Shown here piece after piece: positions 51,773-62,266 of a stretch of 64,000 nt of DNA (positions are counted from its first letter, which is position 1; each line of letters opens with the position of its first letter). This DNA is from Prorocentrum cordatum (lineage: Eukaryota; Sar; Dinophyceae; Prorocentrales; Prorocentraceae): the NCBI GenBank assembly GCA_963575745.1, contig CAUYUJ010016475.1, positions 1-64,000 of the forward strand, in the 5' to 3' direction. The notes under the pieces were generated by a model. That model worked only from the letters and a program-made list of their open reading frames with translations. It was not told the DNA's origin and did no database searches. A program made the translations under genes and the position numbers.

Positions 51773-52795
51773 CAACCATCCTGTGGTGTTGGGTCCTCGT
51801 TTTGAACAGACGGTCCCCGCGTTCCGTTCCTCTTCTCTTCTCCTCCTCCTGCCCCTCCTCCCCTCCCTCCTCCTCCTTCCATGCGTTTCACCCACCCAGC
51901 ACAGCGTTTCGTGGCCCACAGGGAGCTCCACCGAAGCCCCCAGTGGGACCGCCCGCATGCGTCCGCCACCACCCAGCACAGCACTTGCTCCTTGCGTTCC
52001 ACCCGCCCAGTACAGCGTTTCGTGGCATTATAGTGGGCTCCACCGAAGGTCCCAGTGGCACCGCCCGCATGCGTCCGCCACCACCCAGCACAGCCCTTGC
52101 TCCCTGCGTTTCACCCACCTTGTACAGCGCTTCGGGGCACTATAGTGGGCCCCGCCGAAGGTCCCAGTGGCACCGCCCGCATGCGTCCGCCACCACCCAG
52201 CACAGCCCTTGCTCCCTGCGTTTCACCCACCCAGTACAGCGCTTCGGGGCCCCATAGGGAGCTCCACCGAAGGTCCCAGTGGCACCGCCCGCATGCGTCC
52301 GCCACCACCCAACACAGCCCTTGCTCCTTGCGTTTCACCCACCCAGTACAGGGCTTCGTGGCCACATGAGGGGGCTCCGCCGAAGGTCCCATTGGCACCG
52401 CCCGCATGCGCCCGCCACCACCCAACACAGCGCTTGCTCCCTGCGTTTCACCCATCCAGTACAGCGGTTCGTGGCACCATAGTGGGCTCCACCGAAGGTC
52501 CAGTGGCACCGCCCGCATGCGTCCGCCACCACCAAACACAGCCCTTGCTCCCTGCGCTTCACCCGCCCAGTACAGCTTTTCGTGGCACCATAGGGGGGGC
52601 TCCACAGAAGGTCACAGGGTCCCAGTGGCACCGCCCGCATGCGTCCGCCACCACCCAACACGGCCGTTGCTCCCTGCGTTTCACCCACCCAGTACAGCGC
52701 TTCGGGGCCCCATAGGGAGCGCCACCGATGAAGATATTCACAATTTCGGTACTCACAACTGCATATGGTTGGGCCTTTCGCCAGGCTAATGTTTT
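51773..52795 (-). mobile_element. Complete array element: module A, pyrimidines, eight monomers, module B
   Basis: Module A at 51773-51825 (CAACCATCCTGTGGTGTTGG, CCTCGTTTTGAACAGACGG, TCCCCGCGTTCC) is followed by CTCCTCC to 51885. Eight monomers of ~112 bp (array S4) run to about 52715. Each has CGTTTCACCCACCCAGTACAGCG, CCCCATAGGGAGCTCCACCG, AAGGTCCCAGTGGCACCGCC and CGCATGCGTCCGCCACCACC. Module B, at 52716-52795, has GAAGATATTCACAA, GGTACTCACAACTGCATATG and CGCCAGGCTAATG. Array strand is given relative to S1 and S2. This is the only copy here with both end modules and no insertion. No ORF of its own. Confidence 0.8.
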
Positions 52796-52799
52796 TAAC

Positions 52800-53004
52800 G
52801 AGATGGGCAGGTGTGCCGCTCTGGCGGCTATGTAGCCGCCGTCGCCGCTCCGTCGCCGCCTCATCGCCGCTAGTCGTGTGGGCCTGAGTGCCGCTCTGGT
52901 GTCTTTGTGGCCGCCGTCGCCGCCTTGTCGCCGCCGATCGTCTGGGCCGGTGTGGCGGTCTGGTGGCTATGTAGTCGCCGTCGCTGCCCTGTCGCCGTCT
53001 AGAG
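52800..53004 (+). repeat. GTCGCCGTCGCC-rich repeat
   Basis: Matches 4290-4500 and abuts the left palindrome arm, as the 4.3-kb copy abuts its own fragment of that arm. Confidence 0.75.
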
Positions 53005-54580
53005 TCTCCTTTTCTAAAAAGACTCTACCCCCCCGCGTTATCCCCCCTCTTCGGGTATGTAACTCATATATGATTCTGACCTCTGACCACATGTCCATCC
53101 TAAATATGAGTTTACAGTATCCCAGGGGGCCGGTATCGCTACCCCTGAGGTTCCCTTCTCAAAACAGTACGCGGGGACATTTCTTGTTCGAGCATAATTC
53201 TTGTTCACGAATCCCTTGCAAAAAAAGGGACGGAGTGCACACGCGCGCGTCGTCGCGCGCGCATGCCGAAATCCTTTTTAAAAACGCTCGGTATCGGAAG
53301 GATTGCGTAATCGACTTCCCAACAAAAAACATGCAAAAACACATGCAAAAAAAGATTACGCGCCAGCTCTTGCGAAATCTTGAGAACACCATCGTTTTTT
53401 TGTTTTTTTTCGAGATTTTCACCGGATGCTACCAAGCGGGCTTCGCGCGCGCGCATGTCGAAATCTGTCGAACGCCGTTGCGCGTGTGCCGTCGCGAGAA
53501 TCCTTTGCAAAAAACGGGACGGAGTGCAGACGCGCGCGTCGTCGCGCGCGTATGCCGAAATCTTTCAAAACCTATTGGTTTCGAAAGAATGTCAAAATCG
53601 TGTGTCCAAACAACCTACAAAAACACAAGGTTTCGCAACACGGATTTTTAACAAAAGCGTGCGCGCGCTCTTGCGTCGTCATCGTCGTCGTCGTCGTCGT
53701 CGCCGTCCTCCCTCCTCCCGCGTCGTCGTCGGTGTCGTCGTCGCCTACGTCGTCCTCTGTCGTTCCTCGTGTTCGTCGTCGTCGTCCTCTTTGGCGTCGT
53801 GGTCGTTTCCGTCGTCGTTGTCGCCGTGGTCGTCCTTCCTCCTCCTCCCTCGTCGTCGTCGTCGTCGTTGCGATTCGTCGTCGTCTTTCCTATTTCGTCG
53901 CCGTCGCGTCGTCGTTGTTGTCGTCATCGTCGTCTTCCCTCCTCCCTCGTCGTTGTCGTCGTCGGCGTCGCCGTCCTTCCTCCTTGTTCGTCGTTCGCGA
54001 CGTCGCCGTCCTCCCTCCTCCCTCGTCGTTGTCGTCGTTATCGTCGTTGTCGCCGTCGTCGTCCTCCCTCCTCCCTCGTCGTCGTCTTCATTGGCGACGT
54101 CGTCGTCGTCTTCGTCGTCGTCGTCGGCGTCGGCGTCGTCGTCGTCTTCGTCGTCGTCGACGTCTGCGTCGTCGTCGTCGTCGTCGGCGTCGGCGTCGGC
54201 GTCGTTGACGTCGTCGTCGTCGTCGGTGTCGTCGTCGTCGGTGTCGTCGTCGTCGTCCGCGTCGTCGTCGTCATCGTCGTCGTCGTCGGCGTCGGTGTCG
54301 TCGTCGTCGTCGGTGTCGTCGTCGTCGTCGTTGTTGTCGTCGTGGTCGAAGTCGTTGTAGACGTCGTCGGTGTCGTCGTAGTCGTTGTCGGCGTCGTCGT
54401 CGTCGTTGTCGCTGTCGTCGTCGGCCTCGCTGTCGTTGCCAAGTGCCAGTTGGTAGCCACCGCCACGGTCTTAAGAGATTTTGCAAGCCAAGTTGCGGGT
54501 GGGTGGGATGTTTGCGCGAGCAGTGGAGTGGACAACTCATTGCGAATAGACATTGCTTGCACAACGTAGATTGCACCGCA
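53005..54580 (+). repeat. Left arm of a giant inverted repeat
   Basis: From CTCCTTTTCTAAAAAGA at 53007 to the CACAACGTAGATTGCACC words near 54575, the arm is matched in inverted order by 54998-56535. It contains CGCGCGTCGTCGCGCGCG islands, A-rich stretches and an imperfect (GTC)n array of about 780 bases (53670-54445). Long Ser/Val/Arg frames over the GTC array are artefacts. Confidence 0.9.
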
Positions 54581-54997
54581 TTTCTCCTTGTATAAAACGG
54601 GAAAAAGGATTTACGACCCCCCTGTTGTTTTTTCGATTTTCTTTGGGATAGTTCGATTCACATCTGATTGTGCCCCATCAGTCATCTCAAACATGCACTC
54701 GTACCACCCCAGCCCAGCCCGTATCGCCCCCCCACCCCTTCTCAGATTCATCAAATCACAATCTGCGCGCGCATTGGTTCACCAAAAACCATCAGTGTTC
54801 GAGCGTCGCGTGCAAACCAAGTGACAGGGTCGATACGCGCGCCTGGTCGCGATCGCATGCCATCAAACATCTTAGTGCCCGTACGGGTTTCAAGGTCGAG
54901 GGTCCCGAAGAACAGCTTTTGCACAACAGGCATCCGTGATTTTGCAACATTACTATTGGACAATATTAGCCAGCGTGATCCCCAAACATTGTTCTTT
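54581..54997. other. Spacer (loop) of the giant inverted repeat
   Basis: About 420 bases, lower in GC. ATTCACATCTGATTGTGCCCC and the following words resemble 4580-4640, so the loop itself contains family sequence. No gene is seen. Confidence 0.6.
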
Positions 54998-55875
54998 CTA
55001 GGTGTAGTGCAACCTATGTGGGGCAGATAATTTCTGTTCGCAGTGGGTTGTCCACCCCACTGCTCGCGCAAACATCTCACCCACCCACCCGCAACTTGGT
55101 TTGCAAAATATCTTAAGACCATGGCGGTGGGTACCAACTGGCACTTGCAGCGACAGCGACGCCGACGACGACAGCGTCAACGACGACGACGACGCCGACG
55201 TCGATGACGACGAAGACGACGTATCCAACGACTTCGACGACGACGACGACACCGACGACGACGACGCCGCCGACGACGACGACGACGATGACAACGACGA
55301 CGACGATGACGACGACGCGGACGACGACGACGACGAAACCGACGACGACGACGGCGGCGACGACAACGACGCCGACGACGACGACGACGACGGCGGCGAC
55401 GACGACGACGCCGACGTCGACGACGACGAAGACGACGACGACGCCGACGCCAACGACGACGACGAAGACGACGACGACGTCGCCAACGAAGACGACGACG
55501 AGGGAGGAGGGAGGACGACGACGGCGACAACGACGACAACGACGACAGCGACGAGGGAGGAGGGAGGACGGCGACGACGCGAACGACGAACAAGGAGGAA
55601 GGACGGCGACGCCGACGACGACAACGACGAGGGAGGAGGGAAGACAACGATGACGACAACGACGACGACGACGGCGACGAAATAGGAGGGTCGACGGCGA
55701 GACGCCGACGACGGACGACGACGACGACGAAGGAGGAGGAGGAGGTAGGACGACCACGGTGACAACGACGACGGAAACGACCACGACGCCAAAGAGGACG
55801 ACGACGACGAACACGAGGAAAGACAGAGGACGACGTAGGCGACGACGACGACGACGACGACGCGGGAGGAGGGAG

Positions 55876-55906
<31 letters not shown>

Positions 55907-56535
55907 CAAGAGCGCGCGCGCGCACGCTTTTGTTAAAAATCCGTGTTGCGAAATGTTTTTGTAGGTCGTTTGGACACGCGATGTTGAAATCCCTCCGAAA
56001 CCGAACGGTTTTGAAGGATTCCGGCATACGCGCGCGACGACGCGCGCGTCTGCTCTGCGTCCTTTTTTTTGCAAAGGATTCTCGCGACGGCACACGCGCA
56101 AGGGCGTTCGACAGATTTCGACACGCGCGCGCGAAGCCCGTGTGGTAGCATTTTGTGAAAATCTTGAAAAGCCGATGGTTTTCTTTTGATTTCGCAAGAG
56201 CTCGCGCGTAAGCTAATTTAGCAAATCAGTGTTGCGAAACATGTGTTTTGGTATGTTTTTTTGGGAAACTCGATTGCGAAATCCTTCCGACACCAAAGGT
56301 TTTTGAAGGATTTCGGCATGCGCGCGCGACGACGAGCGCGTGTGCACTTCGTCTTTTTTGGGGGGGCAAGGGATTCGTGAACAAGTCTTATGTTAGAACC
56401 AAACCTGCCCCCGCGTATTGTTTTTTACAAGGGAACCTCAGGGGGGCCGATCCGGGCCCTCCTGGGATAATGCAAATTCATATTTTGGATGGACATGTGG
56501 TCGGAATCATTTTCTTTTTAGAAAGGAGAAACTAT
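54998..56535 (-). repeat. Right arm of the giant inverted repeat
   Basis: CCACTGCTCGCGCAAACATC, TTAAGACCATGGCGGTGGG and CCAACTGGCACTTG are inverted copies of 54445-54530. A (GAC)n array lies at 55160-55910. AAAATCCGTGTTGCGAAA at about 55936 mirrors 53636-53655. TTCTTTTTAGAAAGGAG at about 56514 mirrors the outer edge. Confidence 0.9.
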
Positions 56536-58740
56536 GTGGTACAACCTTTGCGGTGCAAGCTTTGCCGCCCAATCCAGGGATGTGATCCATGGTGTGTCGT
56601 TTATGGTGCGCAACATATGCCGTGCGACCCATGTCGCGCGATCTATGTTATATGTTTTAAGCCGGGTCATTCTATGTTGGGTCATCTAGGCGGGGCAGAT
56701 GTTGTGGCGCAGTTGGTTTTTACAAGCGAGTTGGCAACTCCTTGCTCTTGCAAATATCTCACCCCACCACCCGCAACTTGGTTTGCAACGCCCACGCGGC
56801 GGCGACATCGATGAGCGCATGGCGTTGGATGGCGCATGTCTTCGGCCGCGCTTACCCGCGCATGCTCGCGCGCGCAGCGGCCGGCTAGTTTGGCGCGACC
56901 GACGCGTCCGCGGTGGCGCTGACCGCCGGGTGCTTCTCAGCGGGCGCTCCAGTGCGAGTCAGTGACTTGGGCGGGCTCGGTGTCAAGGTTACGCCGACTG
57001 CAGGGCCGGCGACGGCGCCGATGTTGACCACGCCCACCGATAGCGATGACCATGCGTTCGCGTCGGTGATGATGGTCTTAGGATGAGTTCGACACGCGCG
57101 CGCGGCCGACTCGCGCGAGCGGCCCCCGCGGCATTCCTCGGCGCGGGTCGCGCCCCCGCCCCCCCGCCCCGCGCGCGCGCAAGGGCGTTCGAATGAGTTC
57201 AACATTCGGCGCGAGAGGCCCGCTTGGCATAATGCGATGACAATGTTGGACAGCTATGGTTTTCTTGACATCCTGGAAGACCGCGAGCCCATGAGTTGTT
57301 CTGTTGGAGACTTGATGTTGCAAAACCGCACGCGCGTGCGTGTGCGTGGTATGTTTTCGGGGCGCTCGTTTCTTGGATCCTTGCGGCACCGAAGGCTTTT
57401 GACAGATTTCGGCGCGCGCGACGGCGCGCGCGCGCGCCCCGCCCCATTCGTTGCAAAGGGCCCTAGCGACAGTGCGCGCGCGAGCGCTCGAACGATTTAG
57501 ACGCGCGCGCGGGGTGGCCGGCTCGGTGGCGCGCCATGATCATGTTGAAACGAAACAACAAACAGTTGTCTCAAGAATTCGCCAGGGCGCGGGTGTAGGC
57601 TTCTTTGGGGAAACCATTATTGCGAAACCATTTGTTCCCATCTTTTCGTGACTCCCGATTTTAGAACCTTCGCAGAACCTAGAGGTTCTGAAGACTTCGG
57701 CACGCGTGCGAGACGACGCGCGCGCATGATTTTCATCGCATCTGTTGTAGGGGATTCTTGAAACCTGATGATTTGTGATCAGCGAATGCGCGCGCATGGC
57801 TTTCTTGCCAAAGGCGAGGGGGGCGGGGGGGCGGCCTGCCTGGGATGGGCTGAGTTCGCGTTCAGGATGGACGATGGCGCAGCGTCGCATGTACATTGCA
57901 TGGCGAACGCGCGCGCGGATGAGCGCGCGCGCGCGTGCGCGCGCGTGCGTCTGTGCGCGCGCGCGGAGGTGGGGCGGGGCGGTGGTCGCGGTGGCGAGGG
58001 GGTGGATATCCTCATTCTTCATTAGCAAAGAGAGCATACGTGTGCAAGCTGCGTAGTGCAATCTACGTGGTGCGGTTTGCGCTGTGCACCCCGCGTTGTG
58101 CTATCGACGCGGCGTGGCCGCTGCATTTGCAGATGGGCCGACAAAGCCAATCTCCATGCAAACGCCGCGCCCGCCCGCCCGCCCGCCCGTAACTCGGTTT
58201 GAAAAACCACGCGGCGGCGATAGCGCAAGTGCTTGACGTTGGCTGTTGCGCGTCCTCGGCTGCGCTAGCCCGCGCGTGCTCGCGCGCGCAGGGTCCGGCC
58301 AGTTTGGCGCGACAGACGCAGCCGCGGCGGCGCCGACCGCCGGGCGCGCCCCAGCGGGAACTTCATTGCGAGTCGGTGATTTTGGCGGGCGTGGTATCAT
58401 GGCGACGCAAACAACGGTAGACGCGATTGTGAGACTGGCGGCGAAGGTGGCGACGACGACGGCAGGGCCAATGACGGCGACGACGTTGATCACGCCCGCC
58501 GATCACGTTGACGATGCCCTCGCGCCGGCGTTGTAGGTTTTCGATGGGCTCCGACGCGCGCGCGGCCGACGTGCGCTCGCGGCCCGCGCGACATTCCCCG
58601 GCGCGGATTGCGCCCCCCCCCCCAGCGCCTCACGCGCGCAAGGGCGCTTGAATGGGTTTGGCACGCGGTGCGAGAGGCCCGCCCGGCAGAAGTTGATGCG
58701 AACGTTGGGAAATCATATTTTTCAAGATCGCGCAAGACCG
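56536..58740 (+). repeat. Further tandem, degenerate copies of the palindrome family
   Basis: Inverted 14-bp TTGCACC words lie at 56536-56680 and 58040-58120. CCGCAACTTGGTTTGCAACG at 56775 and CCGTAACTCGGTTTGAAAAAC at 58187 each precede the ~250-base module also present inverted at 4734-5010. CGCGCGCGGCCGAC, then AAGGGCGTTCGAATG and GCGAGAGGCCCGC modules occur at about 57080-57230 and 58555-58685. Extremely CG-rich alternating tracts are embedded (57920-57965). Confidence 0.8.
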
Positions 58741-58759
58741 CGAGCGCAGGATTTTGTCC

Positions 58760-58812
58760 AAACCATCGTGCGGTGTTGGGTCCTCGTTTTGAAGAGACGG
58801 TCCCCGCGTTCC
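58760..58812 (+). repeat. Module A, copy before array S5
   Basis: AAACCATCGTGCGGTGTTGG, GTCCTCGTTTTGAAGAGACG and TCCCCGCGTTCC, followed by a CTCCTCC tract. Confidence 0.9.
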
Positions 58813-58879
58813 TGTTCTCTCCTCCTCCTCCCCCTCCTCTCCACCGCCCGCGCGCGTCCCCCGCGCCCTTCTCGGCGCA

Positions 58880-60370
58880 TCCCTCACGCGCCTCGTGGCC
58901 CCGTAGGGGGCTCCACCGAAGTCCCCAGCGGGGCCGCCCGCATGCGCCCTACCCCGCTCAATTTTGCATTTTCACCCACCCAGTACAGCGTTTTGTGGCC
59001 CCATAAGGAGCCCCACCGAAGCCCCCAGTGGGGCCGCCCGCATGCGCCCCCCACGCCCAATTTTGCATTTTCACCCACCCAGCACAGCGCTTCGTGGCCC
59101 CATAGGGAGCTCCACCGCAGCCCCCAGCGGCACAGCCCACATGCGCCCCCCACGCCCAATTTTGCATTTTCACCCACCCAGCACAGCGGTTCGTGGCCCA
59201 ATAGGGAGCCCCACCGAAGCCCCCAGTGGGACCGCCCGCATGCGCCCCCCACACCCAACTTGGCATTGCCACCCGCCCAGCACAGCACTTCGTGGCCCCA
59301 AGGGGAGCTCCACCGAAGTCCCCAGTGCGCCCCCCCGAATCCAACTTGGCAGTGCCACCCACCCAGTACAGCGCTTCGTGGCCCCATAGGGAGCCCCACC
59401 GAAGCCCCCGCTGGGACCGCCCGCGTGCGCCCCCCACGTCCAATTTGGCAGTTCCACCCACCCAGCGCAGCGCTTCGTGACCCCATAGGGAGCTTCACCG
59501 AAGCCCCCAGTGGTACCGCCCACATGCTTCCCTCACATCCAATTTCGTATTTTCGCTTACCCAATATAGCGTTTCGTGGCCCCATAAGGAGCCCCACCGA
59601 AGCCTCCAGTGGGACCGCCCGCGCGCGCCCCCCACACCCAACTTGGCATTTTCAGCCACCCAGCACAGCGCTTCGTGGCCCCATAGGGAGCCCCGCCGAA
59701 GCCCCCAATGGGACCGCCTGCGTGCGTCCCCCACGCCCGATTTAACATGTTCACCCACCCAGCGCAGCGCTTCGTGACCCCTTAGGGGGCCCCACCGAAT
59801 TTCCAGTGGGACCGCCCGCATGCGCTTCCCACGCCCAACTTGGCATTGCCACCCACCCAGTACAGCGCTTCGTGGCCCCTTCGAAGCCCCCAGTGGGACC
59901 GTCCGCGCGCGTCCCCCGCACCCGATTTGGCACTGTCACCCGCTCAGCACGGCGCTCTGTGGCCCCATAGGGAGCCCCACCGGAGCCCCCAATGGGACCA
60001 CCCGCGTGCGTCCACCATGCTCAATTTTGCATTCTCACCCACCCAGTACAGCGCTTCGTGGCCCCATAGGAAGCCCCACCGCAGCCCCCAGCGGTACCGC
60101 CCGCATGCGCCCCCCACCACCGAAGCCTCCAGTGGGGCCGCCCGCATGCGCCCCCCATGCCTAATTCGGCATTTTCACAAGCCCAGTACCGCGCTTCGTG
60201 GCCACATAGGGAGCCCCACCGAAGCCCCCGGTGGGGCCGTTTGCATGCGTCCACCACGCCCAATCTGGCATTTCCGCAAACCCTTTGCAACGCTTCGCGG
60301 CCCCATGGGGGGCCCCACCGAAGCCCCCAATAGGACCGCCCGCATGCGCCCCACACACTTAATCTGGCAT
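58880..60370 (-). repeat. Satellite array S5, about fifteen monomers of ~99 bp
   Basis: Monomers: CACCCACCCAGCACAGCG, CTTCGTGGCCCCATAGGGAG, CCCCACCGAAGCCCCCAGTG, CCGCCCGCATGCG and a CCCCCCACGCCCAATTTTGC spacer. The 99-base period is a multiple of three, so frames stay open through the array on both strands. This is not evidence of coding. Confidence 0.95.
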
Positions 60371-60374
60371 TTCC

Positions 60375-60520
60375 CAACCATCCTGTGGCGTTGGGTCTTC
60401 GTTTTGAAGAAACGGCCCCCGCGTTCTCCGCTCCTCTCCTCTCCTCTCCTCTCCTCTCCTCTCCTCTCCTCTCCTCTCCTCTCCTCTCCTCTCCTCTCCT
60501 CCCCCCTCCTCGCCCTCCGC
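60375..60520 (+). repeat. Module A copy plus (CTCCT)n, before array S6
   Basis: CAACCATCCTGTGGCGTTGG, GTCTTCGTTTTGAAGAAACG and CCCCGCGTTC, followed by (CTCCT)n at 60434-60498. Confidence 0.9.
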
Positions 60521-60529
60521 GTCAGCCAC

Positions 60530-61560
60530 GCCCACTTCGGCGCACGCCCCTCACACGTTTCGTGGCCCCAGAAGGAGCTCCACCGAGGGTTCCAGCGGCT
60601 GCGTTCGCACGGCGGCACCGCGCCCATTTCGGCACACCCCTCGCACGCTTCGTGGCCCCATAGGGAGCTCCACCGAGGGCCCCAGTCGCTGCGTTCGCAT
60701 GGCGGCACCGCACCCATTTCGGCACACCCCTCGCACGCTTCGTGGCCCCATAGGGAGCTCCACCGAAGGCCCCAGTGGCTGCGTTCGCATGGCGGCACCG
60801 CACCCATTTCGGCACACCCCTCACACGCTTCGTGGCCCCATAGGGAGCTCCACCGAAGGCCCCACTGGCTGCGTTCGCATGGCGGCACCGCAGTCATTTC
60901 GGCACCCCTCACACGTTTCGTGGCCCCATAGGGAGCTCCACCGAAGGCTCCAGTGGCTGCGTTCGCATGGCGGCACCGCGCCCATGTCGGCACACCCTTC
61001 ACACGCTTCGTGGCCCCATAGGGAGCTCCACCGAGGGCCCCAGTGGCTGCGTTCGCATGGAGGCACCGCACTCATTTCGGCACACCCCTCACACGTTTCG
61101 TGGCCCCACAGGGAGCTCCACCGTGGGCTCCAGCGGCTGCGTTCGCATGGCGGCACCGCACCCATGTCAGCACACCCCTCACACGCTTCGTGGCCCCATA
61201 GAGAGCTCCACCGAGGGCCCTCTGTGGCTGCGTTCGCATGGCGGCACCGCGCCCATATCGGCACATCCCTCACACGCTTCGTGGCCCCATAAGGAGCTCC
61301 ACCGAAGGCCCCAGCGGCTGCGTTCGCATGGCGGCACCGCACCCATTTCGGCACACCCCTTCACACGTTTCGTGGCCCCACAGGGAGCTCCACCGATGGC
61401 CCCAGTGGCTGCGTTCGCACGGCGGCACCGCACCCATTTCGGCACACCCCTCACACGCTTCGTGGCCCCATAGGGAGCTCCACCGAAGGCCCCCGTGGCT
61501 GCGTTCGCATGGCGGCACCGCACCCATTTCGGCACACCCTTCACACGTTTCGTGGCCCCA
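60530..61560 (-). repeat. Satellite array S6, about twelve monomers of ~90-93 bp
   Basis: Monomers: CACACCCCTCACACGCTTCG, TGGCCCCATAGGGAGCTCC, ACCGAAGGCCCCAGTGGCTG, CGTTCGCATGGCGGCACCGC and CCATTTCGG. Very homogeneous compared with S3-S5, hence probably the youngest array. Confidence 0.95.
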
Positions 61561-61564
61561 TACT

Positions 61565-61865
61565 TCGTTGATCTTCGCGCTTCGCATGGTTATATATGCT
61601 TTTATACATTGCCCAAACAAATATATAACATGATCATTCAAACATATAACCACATCGGGCAACATATAACTGTAGAGCAACATAACATCCAACATCTATG
61701 CAACACGACGCGTTATATGTCGACTAACACGACGCGGAAAGTTATGAAAAGTTATAAAAAGTTATAAAAACAAGGTTATGAAAACTTGTAACAAGTTATA
61801 ACAGAGTTAGAAAAGAGTTAGGTAACAGTTAAACTCAACCGAAACACGCACACAGTGCGCTTATG
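61565..61865. other. AT-rich island with GTTATAAAA repeats
   Basis: A sharp fall in GC directly after array S6. AACATATAAC, AGTTATAAAAAGTTATAAAA and GTTATGAAAA words dominate. No gene is seen. Confidence 0.8.
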
Positions 61866-62266
61866 AACTGTGCTGGTGAACTATCCAAATCGGCGCCGCC
61901 AAATCCAAAAACCTTCCATAAACCTTCACAACACTGCCATTCAGCGTGGCACGGCACATGTGAGGAGGTGCGACGCAACGTGGGCACGAGACGTGCGAGG
62001 GGCGTGCCATTCGGGGCGCCGCACCGCGGGCACGATACATGTGAGGGGAATGCAAATCTATGCGCGGTGGCCAAAATCGAGCTTTCCTTGGAGCGGGGCG
62101 CGGGCAGGCTGCTGGTGCGTAGGCTTTCGTCGGGGGTGAAGCGCCCTTCCTCCTTGCTCCTTCCTCCATCCTCGTCCGTCCCCCTCTCCTCGCCCTCCCC
62201 CTTTTGTCTTTTGTCTCCGCGGCCATTTTCCTGGATCTGGAGAACTCGTGGCGAGGCAATCCCGCC
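61866..62266. other. Upstream region of the Gln-rich ORF
   Basis: No gene is certain. CCTCCTTGC-type pyrimidines lie at 62145-62210. TCCGCGGCCATTTT at about 62216 matches the first 14 bases of the spliced leader with two differences, but the rest does not match. Confidence 0.4.

Noticed and set aside
53380-54569. Long Ser/Val/Arg-rich ORFs over the GTC array (and minus-strand ones at 55000-56197)
   Set aside because: All frames of an imperfect (GTC)n or (GAC)n are open, and the products are pure low complexity mirrored between the palindrome arms.
58648-61473. Long ORFs in several frames across arrays S5 and S6
   Set aside because: The monomer lengths (99 and 93) are multiples of three, so any frame without a stop in one unit stays open. 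Both strands are open, which argues against selection for coding.
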